Assembly (NCBI GenBank): GCA_021323755.1
Contig: JAJPKJ010000044.1
Location: 1 to 64,000 of the forward strand
DNA from: Chitinophagales bacterium
GTDB taxonomy: Bacteria; Bacteroidota; Bacteroidia; Chitinophagales; Chitinophagaceae
DNA: 64,000 nt
Reading direction: 5' to 3'
Under the pieces are notes generated by a model that was not told the origin of the DNA, did not search any database, and worked only from the letters and a program-made list of their open reading frames with translations. Positions 29,403-37,334 of the stretch are shown here, piece by piece. Position 1 is the first letter of the stretch. The number at the start of each line of letters is the position of its first letter. The translations under genes were made by a program, and so were the position numbers.

Positions 29403-30473
29403 TTAGTCCTTCCCTAATTTTTTTAGGAAAGAGATATGCGATCGAACTGCTGAAAAGATCTTATTATGTTCAAGATATGGCAGGTGGGATTCATTGCAGG
29501 TTTCCTTTATTATTTTACCAACTGCCGGATAATGAATATGCGATATTTTAGGAAATAAATGATGTTCGATCTGGAAATTAAGACCGCCAAGCCACCAGGT
29601 AATAAATTTATTGTTGGTAGCAAAATTAGCCGTTGACTTTAACTGATGCAATGCCCATTCATCTTCTAATTTATTGGAAGACGGTGAGGCAAAGGCGAAT
29701 GAAGTTTCGTCAACCGTATGCGCCAGCTGAAAAACAATGCTCAGCATAAAGCCGGCAATTGCAGCACACAACAAGAACCCTGTTAACCAGGGAAGAAACC
29801 CGCATACATAAATTGGCAATCCGACAAACAAAAACAAATACAGCATTTTAAAACTCCAGAAAGTAATATGGTTTTTCAGTGTCAGCTTTGGCAAATGTAT
29901 CTTACCAATTTTACCCGTGAAATATTTTTTATAATCAGTAAAGAAAACCCAAAATAAGTACAACATCATGTACAAGGCCCAAAAATAAATATACTGATAA
30001 CGATAGATTTTATGTTGCTTTTGCGTTGCGCACAAGCGAAGAAATGGTTTCGCGTTTATATCATCATCTACACCATCAATATTTGTATACGCATGATGAA
30101 TGACATTATGCTTCATGTTCCACATAAAACTACTCGCACCCAGCAAATCAAAACTCGATGCAGCAATCTTATTTAACCAACCATACTTGCTAAAACTACC
30201 ATGCGCACCATCATGCATGACATTGAATCCGAGAGAAGCAGTTAATATGCCCAATAAAACACATTCCAAGATCACCAGCCAGGAAGGACTGCTGAAAATT
30301 AAAAGCGATGAATAAACCAGCACAAAAACAGTTAAAAGAATTCCGGCTTTTAAATATAAACGGTGGTCACCTGTCGATGAAATTCCTTTCTGCTGAAAAT
30401 ATTCATTAATTCTTTTTTTTAAAACTGTATGGATAGATGGCGTTGCGGGGTTGGAAAATTTGGGCATGATCAT
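29403..30473 (-). CDS. Membrane fatty acid desaturase (front-end type)
   Basis: This 356-residue di-iron desaturase introduces a cis double bond into a membrane acyl chain using oxygen and reduced ferredoxin or cytochrome. The three histidine boxes are intact: HDGAH (87-91), HNVIHH (122-127) and QIEHH (301-305). Glutamine in the last box is typical of front-end (delta-5/delta-6-like) desaturases; no fused cytochrome b5 domain is present. About four to six membrane helices surround the boxes. The start may be the third codon (MPKFS) rather than the first. Such enzymes often act in cold adaptation of membrane fluidity, and RNA-chaperone genes lie nearby. Confidence 0.88.
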   Translation of the reverse strand: MIMPKFSNPATPSIHTVLKKRINEYFQQKGISSTGDHRLYLKAGILLTVFVLVYSSLLIFSSPSWLVILECVLLGILTASLGFNVMHDGAHGSFSKYGWLNKIAASSFDLLGASSFMWNMKHNVIHHAYTNIDGVDDDINAKPFLRLCATQKQHKIYRYQYIYFWALYMMLYLFWVFFTDYKKYFTGKIGKIHLPKLTLKNHITFWSFKMLYLFLFVGLPIYVCGFLPWLTGFLLCAAIAGFMLSIVFQLAHTVDETSFAFASPSSNKLEDEWALHQLKSTANFATNNKFITWWLGGLNFQIEHHLFPKISHIHYPAVGKIIKETCNESHLPYLEHNKIFSAVRSHISFLKKLGKD

Positions 30474-30520
30474 AACAAAAAAATAAAATGATGGATAAAA
30501 TAATACCTCAACTAAAACAT

Positions 30521-30745
30521 TTACACCGAAAGACTGCCATTATTACTTTCAACAAACCAATTGTCTGTAATCAAATGTGTGATAGGAAATATTTTTAAAG
30601 CCTTGGTTGTCACTCTAAAAACGCTGATTAGAATATCATTGATCGATTGTATAATATATTCTTCCTTATCATTGGCATACTGCATAATAATATCACCCTT
30701 CCGCAAATTATTGATCATATCTAAAGAATCAATTTTGAAATTCAT
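30521..30745 (-). CDS. Small hypothetical protein
   Basis: This 74-residue soluble protein has no recognised motif. The composition is ordinary for a folded protein (KIDSLDMINNLRKGDIIMQY...). The plus strand also has an overlapping open frame, but that one would be an unlikely run of hydrophobic and basic residues. The gene lies 47 bases upstream of the desaturase on the same strand and might be co-transcribed with it. Confidence 0.5.
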   Translation of the reverse strand: MNFKIDSLDMINNLRKGDIIMQYANDKEEYIIQSINDILISVFRVTTKALKIFPITHLITDNWFVESNNGSLSV

Positions 30746-30942
30746 GTAACGATTTAAGATGATTAGAGTTGAAATTCAAAATCCGGTTGATAAGTAGATT
30801 AATGGGGTCCAAATGGCAATTAAAAAATTTGGAGAGCAATAATGAAATATCAATTGAATAACGAAAGTAAGATACGCTTTATTACTTGCCGGTCGGATTA
30901 AATTCCTCCTCCGGCAACTTGCAATGAAGTAAAGGGCGTTGT

Positions 30943-31218
30943 TTACTTTCTTACATCCAAAACATCCTGAACATTTGACAAACTTGTCATTTCAGTACCA
31001 CTGAAAATTCTAGACAGGTTTATGTCTTTTGTCTTCTTATATTGATCAACATTTTGTGTAGTCACAATTCTCCAGAAGTTCTTTGATTTTAATTCAGCAT
31101 AATCTGGAGTTTCGATAAAAATTCCTTCCACTGGATTTCTGCTTTTAAACCCTACTTTAACAAGATTATTGGTCTTGTTCTTAGTCTGAAAAAATTTCTC
31201 GATCCGTTCATTTGTCAT
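30943..31218 (-). CDS. Small conserved-looking hypothetical protein
   Basis: This 91-residue protein opens MTNERIEKFFQTKNK, then VKVGFKSRNPVEGIFI and LKSKNFWRIVT. It has no signal peptide or membrane helix. The pattern, a short beta-rich chain with a KNFWRIV motif, looks like a real compact domain, but I cannot name a family or function. It stands alone, divergent from the gene at 31534. Confidence 0.6.
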   Translation of the reverse strand: MTNERIEKFFQTKNKTNNLVKVGFKSRNPVEGIFIETPDYAELKSKNFWRIVTTQNVDQYKKTKDINLSRIFSGTEMTSLSNVQDVLDVRK

Positions 31219-31533
31219 TGTGTAATAATTTAAACGCTTAATTATAGAATTAGTTCAAAATCCGAATAATTTTAACCGACCAAATTATCCTATAAAACCA
31301 GAGACTTTACAAACTAGGTGAAGAATTAAAGAATGAAAAAAGCATCTAGAGATATATGTGGCAAAATTACACTTTTTTCGCCTAAATGCCCGATTTAATT
31401 AATCCCGCATCCCGCAACAAACATTGAGCACATGCTACAACCCTGCGTACGAGGCTATTGCAGCAATTACGCTCATAATAAATGCCTGCAAGTGGTTTAT
31501 TTATGTTACCTTACGAAGCGTAATAAAATCTTT
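31219..31533. other. Divergent intergenic region
   Basis: No gene is seen here. It lies between the starts of the divergent genes at 31218 (minus) and 31534 (plus), so both promoters should be inside. A small inverted repeat TTACG-AAG-CGTAA at 31511-31523 sits 10 bases before the plus-strand ATG and could affect translation or bind a regulator. The plus-strand frame is open upstream to 31432, but that stretch looks non-coding. No clean TAnnTTTG box was found. Confidence 0.4.
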
Positions 31534-31809
31534 ATGATCAAACAATCAGGATTAGAACTTTTGAAAGATAATTTTAAGCAGGTAGAAGAGAAATTCAATT
31601 ATTTTTTCGCTCAAGGAAGTCCAAGATGGCCGCTGGAAGCGCATGATTTTTTGAGGAATCATTATAATAGCATTGACAATTTTTTTGAATCAAATATCAC
31701 ACTCGAAAAATTAAACGTAGTCGATCTGCCCGAAAATATTCACCAGGAAGTGAGGCTTGCATTTGAAGCTTTCAAAAAAGGAGAAAAATACAATTCTGAA
31801 GAAAAATGA
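31534..31809 (+). CDS. Small hypothetical protein upstream of KAS III
   Basis: This is a 91-residue, mostly helical, soluble protein (SGLELLKDNFKQVEEKF...). The open frame extends back to 31432, but the ATG at 31534 is chosen because the upstream 34 codons are cysteine-rich and unlike the rest. I do not recognise it. It is the first of three closely packed plus-strand genes: 15 bases to the next, then 36 bases to the KAS III gene. Confidence 0.6.
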   Translation: MIKQSGLELLKDNFKQVEEKFNYFFAQGSPRWPLEAHDFLRNHYNSIDNFFESNITLEKLNVVDLPENIHQEVRLAFEAFKKGEKYNSEEK

Positions 31810-31824
31810 TCTGCAGAATTCATA

Positions 31825-32103
31825 ATGCATATGTCAAAAGATTACTTCCCATATTTTTCTTTTAATGCAAAGCTTGAATTTGAAAAAAAAACTTATCACC
31901 TAAAAGTCACTTCGATCTATAACGGTAGGATGAGCCGGAAAGAATTTGAGATTTTATCCGGCGACTTTACCGGCGCCAACAAACTCCTTGTGTATCAATT
32001 GATGATGGATCAAACTGAGTTCGAATGGATGGATATTAACAATCACGACAACTCTGCCCTTGTTCAGCAATTAGGAGAAATTATTTCCAGGAGCAACATT
32101 TAA
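31825..32103 (+). CDS. Small hypothetical protein upstream of KAS III
   Basis: This 92-residue protein has alternating short strands (FNAKLEFEKKTYHLKVTSI) and a helical end (LVQQLGEIISRSNI). Translation may start at the third codon (MSK, 31831). No family is recognised. It lies between another small gene and the KAS III gene with short gaps, so all three are probably one transcript. Confidence 0.6.
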   Translation: MHMSKDYFPYFSFNAKLEFEKKTYHLKVTSIYNGRMSRKEFEILSGDFTGANKLLVYQLMMDQTEFEWMDINNHDNSALVQQLGEIISRSNI

Positions 32104-32139
32104 TAACTTAACTAAATTATTTTGAAAAAGTAAATCTTT

Positions 32140-33213
32140 ATGATAAGAACAGTGATTACAGGTACAGGAGCTTTTATTCCGGATGTTGTTCGCTCAAATG
32201 AAGATTTTATTAAACGTTCATTTTTTGAAGAAAATGGTTTTCCCAATCAAAATTCTGCGCAGGTCATCATTGAAAAATTTGAAAAGATCACCGGAATAAA
32301 AGAAAGACGTTACGCTCCCAACGAGATAAATGCTTCGGATATGGCTTTGAAAGCCGGCGAGCAAGCATTGCTCGATAGCAAAATTGATCCGGAAACATTG
32401 GATCAAATTATTGTTTCACATAATTTTGGCGACATCAATAACAAGAGTTTTCAGACGCAAAATGTACCGTCAATAGCAAGTCGTGTAAAAAACAGGTTAA
32501 AGATTAGAAATCCGGAATGCATCGCCTATGATGTTCTTTTCGGTTGCCCTGGCTGGGTGCAGTCATTGATGATATCGGATGCCTATTTTAAAGCCGGTTC
32601 GGCAAAAAAAATCCTTTTGATAGGAACAGAGACCTTGTCCAGGATCATTGATTCATCGGACAGGAACAGCATGATCTTTGCCGATGGCGCAGGTGCATGT
32701 GTTGTGGAAAGTATTGATGGAGATGATAACAGCCCGGGAATCTTAAGCGTTTGCGCACAAACACACAGTGTTGAAGAAGCAAACTATATATACATGGGCA
32801 AATCATTCAAGAAATGCGATGCCAATGATCACCTGTACCTCAAAATGAATGGTCGTAAAGTATATGAATACGCCATTAAGCACGTACCCGCAGCAATAAA
32901 ACTATGCCTCGATAAAGCATCGATGAACATAACCCGGGTTGCAAAAATTTTCTTGCATCAGGCAAACGAAAAAATGGATGAAGAAATTCTGAAAAGATTA
33001 TTCTCCCTTTATGGAATATCCGCTGCTACGCCTGGAATTATGCCCATGAGCATCCATTGGCTGGGCAACAGTTCCGTGGCCACCATTCCCACCCTTTTTG
33101 ATATGGTGAGAAAGGGAAAAATAGCTGATCAAAAAATTTCAAAAGGAGATATTATTGTATTCGCCTCCGTGGGCGCAGGCATGAATATCAACGCAGTATG
33201 TTACAGGGTGTAG
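32140..33213 (+). CDS. 3-oxoacyl-ACP synthase III (FabH-like, KAS III)
   Basis: This 357-residue thiolase-fold enzyme carries the KAS III triad: Cys136 in FGCPGW, His273 in LHQANEKM and Asn310 in LGNSSVAT. These residues catalyse decarboxylative condensation of an acyl-CoA starter with malonyl-ACP in the cytoplasm. The length is slightly above the usual 320 residues because of extra sequence near the N-terminus and middle. No other fatty acid synthesis gene adjoins it, so it may be a second, specialised KAS III (for branched or unusual starters, or a secondary product) rather than the housekeeping FabH. Two small unknown genes precede it. Confidence 0.85.
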   Translation: MIRTVITGTGAFIPDVVRSNEDFIKRSFFEENGFPNQNSAQVIIEKFEKITGIKERRYAPNEINASDMALKAGEQALLDSKIDPETLDQIIVSHNFGDINNKSFQTQNVPSIASRVKNRLKIRNPECIAYDVLFGCPGWVQSLMISDAYFKAGSAKKILLIGTETLSRIIDSSDRNSMIFADGAGACVVESIDGDDNSPGILSVCAQTHSVEEANYIYMGKSFKKCDANDHLYLKMNGRKVYEYAIKHVPAAIKLCLDKASMNITRVAKIFLHQANEKMDEEILKRLFSLYGISAATPGIMPMSIHWLGNSSVATIPTLFDMVRKGKIADQKISKGDIIVFASVGAGMNINAVCYRV

Positions 33214-33214
33214 A

Positions 33215-33231
33215 GGATTCCTTTTGAATCC
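33215..33231. terminator. Small hairpin after the KAS III gene
   Basis: GGATTC (33215-33220) and GAATCC (33226-33231) pair perfectly over a CTTTT loop, starting one base after the KAS III stop codon. No long T-run follows, so termination would be weak. Confidence 0.3.
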
Positions 33232-33271
33232 ATCATTAATTTAACCCGAATAATCTTTCAAAAATTAGTTA

Positions 33272-33296
33272 TTGACGTTTCTAAGGCTTATCTTTG
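33272..33296 (+). promoter_or_regulatory. Candidate promoter of the RRM protein gene
   Basis: TATCTTTG (33289-33296) matches the Bacteroidota -7 box TAnnTTTG exactly. A TTG (33272-33274) lies upstream, but the 14-base spacer is shorter than usual. Initiation here would give an untranslated leader of about 120 bases before the ATG at 33427. Long leaders are common for cold-regulated RNA-binding proteins. Confidence 0.45.
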
Positions 33297-33426
33297 CTAT
33301 TCAACCTAAATGTAAGGCCTACCGAATTAAGCGTTTATTCTTGTACATTTCCTCTGTATTTGTTTATCCACTTCTTCAATTTGCTGAAAATTCAGGTTTA
33401 TTTAATCATTTTTTAATTAGTTATTT

Positions 33427-33735
33427 ATGAACATGTACGTTTCGAATTTAAGCTTCCACACAACAGATGCGGACTTAAAAAATTTATTTATGGAATTTGG
33501 TGAAGTATCTTCAGCGAAAGTGATCACCGACAAAGAAAGCGGTCGCTCACGCGGCTTTGGCTTTGTGGAAATGTCAGATGAAACGGCTGCAAAAAATGCA
33601 ATGCAGGCGCTTCAGGGCAAAGAAATAGAAGGCAGATCACTTGGAGTTTCTGTTGCTAGACAAAGAGAAGAACGCAGCGGAAATTCTTATTCCGGCAATC
33701 GCGGCGGTGGCGGCGGTGGTTACAAAAAGTGGTAA
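33427..33735 (+). CDS. RRM-domain RNA-binding protein
   Basis: This 102-residue protein is a single RNA recognition motif with a glycine-rich tail. RNP2 is MYVSNL (3-8) and RNP1 is RGFGFVEM (42-49), with the aromatic residues that stack on RNA bases. The end reads GNRGGGGGGYKKW. Such bacterial proteins bind single-stranded RNA and are often cold-induced; they may act as RNA chaperones. It is monocistronic: a good terminator follows at 33761 and a candidate promoter precedes at 33272. Confidence 0.92.
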   Translation: MNMYVSNLSFHTTDADLKNLFMEFGEVSSAKVITDKESGRSRGFGFVEMSDETAAKNAMQALQGKEIEGRSLGVSVARQREERSGNSYSGNRGGGGGGYKKW

Positions 33736-33760
33736 TTCTTTTTACATTATAAATTACAAA

Positions 33761-33796
33761 AGATCCTGCACTTCTATGTGTGGGATCTTCTTTTTT
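33761..33796 (+). terminator. Rho-independent terminator of the RRM gene
   Basis: AGATCCTGCAC (33761-33771) pairs with GTGTGGGATCT (33778-33788) over a TTCTAT loop. The 11-pair stem includes two G-U wobbles and is followed by TCTTTTTT. It begins 25 bases after the RRM stop codon. Confidence 0.85.
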
Positions 33797-34008
33797 AGTG
33801 AATTGCGTTACAGATATTCATTACCGTTAGTTACAGCATACGGCTCTTGGTGCATCGGGGATTAAAAATGGAACATTGAAGCACAATTCAACAAATGCTG
33901 GAAATGTTTTCATACCTTTAGTACCTGCTGCCTCCAACATCAGTACCTATTCACGAGACCTTATATCACTCCGAATCAACCAATTTTTAAAACAAAACAA
34001 TAATATAC

Positions 34009-34455
34009 ATGAGCGAAACATGGAATAAAAAAGAAAGAGAAAAGAAAAAACAACAAAACAAAAAAGAAAAAGCTGAAAGAAAATTAGAACGAAAGGAGAA
34101 CAGTAAAAATGGGAATGATCTGGACAGTATGTTAGCCTATCTGGATGAGAATGGCAATCTCACCTCTACGCCACCTGATCCCAGAAAAAGAGTGGTGATT
34201 AATGCAGAGGATATTGAAATAGGAGTGCCTAAACAAAGACCTATCGACCCCGCTGACCTTATTCATACCGGAATAGTTAGTTTTTTTAATGATGCAAAAG
34301 GATATGGTTTTATTAAAGACCTGAAAACACAGGAAAGTGTTTTTGTGCATATAAATTCATTGACAGAAGCCATACGGGAAAATAACAAAGTTAGTTTTGA
34401 GATTGAACAGGGCGTTAAAGGTTCAAATGCAGTTAGAGTAAAATTGGTAAAATAA
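34009..34455 (+). CDS. Cold-shock-domain protein with lysine-rich N-terminal extension
   Basis: The C-terminal part (about residues 85-147) is a cold-shock OB-fold. It has TGIVSFFNDAKGYGFI with RNP1 KGYGFI (97-102) and RNP2 VFVHI (111-115), which bind single-stranded RNA or DNA. Unlike the usual 65-70 residue CspA type, it has an 84-residue N-terminal extension that starts with a very basic helix (KKEREKKKQQNKKEKAERK) and a linker. The extension could add RNA or ribosome affinity. The 273-base gap before it holds the RRM terminator and a likely long leader. Confidence 0.9.
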   Translation: MSETWNKKEREKKKQQNKKEKAERKLERKENSKNGNDLDSMLAYLDENGNLTSTPPDPRKRVVINAEDIEIGVPKQRPIDPADLIHTGIVSFFNDAKGYGFIKDLKTQESVFVHINSLTEAIRENNKVSFEIEQGVKGSNAVRVKLVK

Positions 34456-34465
34456 TTTTCTGAAG

Positions 34466-34488
34466 ATAATTGTTGTATCGCCAATTAT
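34466..34488. terminator. AT-rich hairpin between convergent genes
   Basis: ATAATTG (34466-34472) and CAATTAT (34482-34488) form a perfect seven-pair stem with a nine-base loop. It lies between the stop of the cold-shock gene and the stop of the minus-strand gene at 34505. Without a T-run it would be at best a weak bidirectional terminator. Confidence 0.3.
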
Positions 34489-34504
34489 AATGCTTGGTGT
34501 ATGT

Positions 34505-35053
34505 TTATGATTCCTGCATCGCAAATTCTTTATAAACACCAATGTCATCCACTTTAAGAATTTTCAATTGTTCTAAAAGTTCCGGCACATATTTATCTCT
34601 CACAAAGAACTCCATGATATAAGCATATTTGCAATTTTCATAGTATGCTTCGTAAATATTCAGTTTACAATGAGATGAAAAATGATTATGAATGTCAGCG
34701 ACCTCCGGAGGATGACTGAGAAAAGCAATGATCTTACTCTCTCCTTTATGTGCATCATCTTCACGTTGCATCTGCAAAACGGAATATCCCCCCGCCTGCT
34801 TTGATTTTATTTCTAATTCAGGAACGCGTGAAGATCTTCTTGCTTTTTCAAAAACAAAATCTGACTCTCCTGAAGATACCCGATGTTGCGAAATATATTT
34901 AAACAAGCCATTATTTTCTGAGCGTTGCAAAATAACATTATCGTCGCTATGGTTAGACCTTGTATATTGTTTCCAGTGCGCAATAAACTGTTCGGTGCTA
35001 AGACTAACCGACGTTTCGAAACAAACAAAACGCACAATCTCATTTGATTTCAT
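34505..35053 (-). CDS. Hypothetical protein downstream of the GAF-cyclase
   Basis: This is a 182-residue soluble protein with two similar-looking halves. Segments near the start (RFVCFETSVSLSTEQFIAHW) and near the end (YIMEFFVRDKYVPELLEQL) both have the look of a strand followed by a helix, possibly a ferredoxin-like pair. I do not recognise a family. It follows the GAF-cyclase gene after 121 bases on the same strand and may belong to that signalling unit. Confidence 0.65.
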   Translation of the reverse strand: MKSNEIVRFVCFETSVSLSTEQFIAHWKQYTRSNHSDDNVILQRSENNGLFKYISQHRVSSGESDFVFEKARRSSRVPELEIKSKQAGGYSVLQMQREDDAHKGESKIIAFLSHPPEVADIHNHFSSHCKLNIYEAYYENCKYAYIMEFFVRDKYVPELLEQLKILKVDDIGVYKEFAMQES

Positions 35054-35174
35054 TCAGTTAAGGTACGCTAAATAATGATGCCATGCCTCATAAATATCAT
35101 GGCTGGCCTGCAAATAAAAGTTGAGATGAAAGAAAATGCAGAAGGTAAATTATTGAAATCGCCCTTCGCGCGAT

Positions 35175-36854
35175 TTATTTATTATGCATTTCCTCTACGC
35201 CCGTCCAATTTTCAGGAATGCCGTTATTCATGTAATGATCAACATTATTTAAAAATAGTTTTGCAGTCATGTCTTCAGGATGGATCTCGATTACCCGGTT
35301 AAATTTATTATATGCTTCAGGGAAAGATTTATTCAAGTAGTCAGACATCCCTTCCCTAAAAAAAGATAATGACGCCAATTTCTTTTCAATATCCTTTTCA
35401 TCACTTCCATTAAAACATTCATAAATGCTGATGGATTCCATTTTGCCTTTTAATTGGACACTTCCCAAATGACGCAAATGAAAATTCTCCGGCTCATCAA
35501 TATTTTTCAAACTGGCCTCGCTTAATAATATATTCCCTTTAAAATATTTTGTGAGGCTTTCCAACCGCGAAGCGGTATTTACCGTATCGGCAATAGTAGT
35601 AGCATCCAGCCTTTCATGATCACCGGTAATGCCCATTATCAACGGACCAGTATGTAATCCAACACCGATTTTTATTGGCGCACGATTCAATAATGCTCTT
35701 CGCAAATTAAATTCACGGACTTCTTTTTGCATTTTAATTGCTGCACCAAGCGCATCTGCGGCGCTATGCGGAAATATCGCCATGATCGCGTCACCGAGAT
35801 ATTGATTAACGAATCCGCCATGTTGCCTGATGATCGGGCCCATGCGCTCATTAAATGAAGAAACAAAGGCGAAGTTCTCTTCCGGTGTCATTTTCTCGGA
35901 TAAGGTGGTGTAATCACGAATATCAGAAAAAAGTACGGTCACAATTTTCTCTACCTGGTCTCCAAGCTGAACATCAGTAATAACGTTTCTTCCCAGCGAT
36001 TGAATAAATTCGTGCGGAACAAATTTGTTGGTTATCTCATAAATGCGGCGCATGGCTTCTTCTTTTTCTTTTGCTTCACGAATATTTCTTTCATATAGCA
36101 AAGCGCTTTCGATCGCCGAAGAAGATTGTAAGGCAAGTGTTATCAAAAATTTCAGGTCGGCTGCCGAATATTGAACTGCTTCTGTATTGGCAAGAATGAT
36201 TGCACCCATCACACGATGCTTCACTTTTAATGCTGCATATATCAACGATTGCACTTCGGGAATTATCAATCCCGCGTTTTTCAATGCAGATAGATCACCG
36301 ACAATTTCTGATAACCCGCTATGTGAAATAAACAGCAGTAGTTCAACATTTTTTTTAAAGCGCTCTTCATCAAAAACAGAATTACCCGATGATGCAAGGA
36401 CCTCTATTTGATTACTTTGCTCATCCCACAAAACAATGATGCCGTTATCAGATTTTATTAATCGGGTTGCTTCGCCAAGGGTAATTTCTGCAATTGCCTT
36501 ATGCCCGATGGCCTGTGCAAGCTTTTCCGAAAAATTAAAGATCAAATTCACTTCCTGGTAGAGCGTCAATACCTCAGTTCCTAATTTCTTCTTTTCAGCT
36601 TCTTTTTGAACCAATATATTTACCAATGAAGCAATCAGCTGCGTTTTATCATCTCCTTTTACCCATCCGATAATTTCATTGTCTATTTCAACGGCCTGCT
36701 GATACGATGTTGTTTCCAGAAATTTGCCCAATAAGATTTTCTGACCATCATCTTCAATAAAAACATCGGCATTTAATTCCTCAATCAATGAAGATATTAA
36801 GGCAGAAGCATTGCTCTTTTTTGCAAGAATATTTTTGAGATTGACCTTGGACAT
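35175..36854 (-). CDS. GAF-domain class III nucleotide cyclase with C-terminal TPR
   Basis: This 559-residue soluble cyclase has a helical N-terminus, a GAF domain (about 105-250), a class III catalytic domain (about 295-480) and a TPR-like tail (about 490-559). Metal ligands lie in LFSDIRDYT and YLGDAIMAIF; the transition-state pair lies in DTVNTASRLE. The two purine-reading positions hold Gln (FVNQYLGD) and Thr (TTIADTVN) rather than Lys and Asp. Threonine is known in cyanobacterial-type adenylate cyclases, but glutamine makes the nucleotide uncertain. It is the third gene in line after the hybrid kinase and the response regulator, 68 bases from the latter, so it is probably part of that phosphorelay. 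Confidence 0.85.
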   Translation of the reverse strand: MSKVNLKNILAKKSNASALISSLIEELNADVFIEDDGQKILLGKFLETTSYQQAVEIDNEIIGWVKGDDKTQLIASLVNILVQKEAEKKKLGTEVLTLYQEVNLIFNFSEKLAQAIGHKAIAEITLGEATRLIKSDNGIIVLWDEQSNQIEVLASSGNSVFDEERFKKNVELLLFISHSGLSEIVGDLSALKNAGLIIPEVQSLIYAALKVKHRVMGAIILANTEAVQYSAADLKFLITLALQSSSAIESALLYERNIREAKEKEEAMRRIYEITNKFVPHEFIQSLGRNVITDVQLGDQVEKIVTVLFSDIRDYTTLSEKMTPEENFAFVSSFNERMGPIIRQHGGFVNQYLGDAIMAIFPHSAADALGAAIKMQKEVREFNLRRALLNRAPIKIGVGLHTGPLIMGITGDHERLDATTIADTVNTASRLESLTKYFKGNILLSEASLKNIDEPENFHLRHLGSVQLKGKMESISIYECFNGSDEKDIEKKLASLSFFREGMSDYLNKSFPEAYNKFNRVIEIHPEDMTAKLFLNNVDHYMNNGIPENWTGVEEMHNK

Positions 36855-36922
36855 GACTTAAGAATAGAAAAAGATTTCTCATGGTGGCAGCATGATCATC
36901 ATAGAAAAGGATTAAAGAGGTA

Positions 36923-37303
36923 TCATTGCAAACCCAGCACCGATCTGGCTTTGGAGAGTATTGCTTCAGGATCGAAAGGCTTTGTCATATATACATCTGC
37001 ACCAACCTCTTGCCCTTTCTGCCTGTCTAACTCCTGCCCTTTTGCAGTAAGCAAAACAATATACACATCATTTAACATGAGTTCTTTTTTTACACGACGA
37101 CAAACTTCCATGCCATTCATTTTGGGCATCATCACATCTAAAAAAACAAGTTGTGGTCTCTCCTGCTGAATAATTTCAAGCGCTGTTTCTCCATTATCAG
37201 CCGTTAAGAAGGTTATGTCCTCGTCTTCCAATTCTTCAAGAGTTTGCTCAATCAGCATCCTGATATGCGGTTCATCGTCTACAATTAAGAGTTTTTGTTC
37301 CAT
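36923..37303 (-). CDS. Single-domain response regulator
   Basis: This 126-residue protein is a CheY-like receiver with no output domain. The acidic pair is Asp9-Asp10, the phospho-acceptor is Asp56 (VFLDVMMPKMNG), the switch threonine is Thr86 (VLLTAKG) and the conserved lysine is Lys108 (MTKPF). All catalytic residues are intact. It sits 31 bases after the hybrid kinase gene and 68 bases before the GAF-cyclase gene, so it probably carries phosphate from one and influences the other or a diffusible target. Confidence 0.93.
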   Translation of the reverse strand: MEQKLLIVDDEPHIRMLIEQTLEELEDEDITFLTADNGETALEIIQQERPQLVFLDVMMPKMNGMEVCRRVKKELMLNDVYIVLLTAKGQELDRQKGQEVGADVYMTKPFDPEAILSKARSVLGLQ

Positions 37304-37334
37304 CGAATTAATTATTATTGTCTTGATTTTTTTA

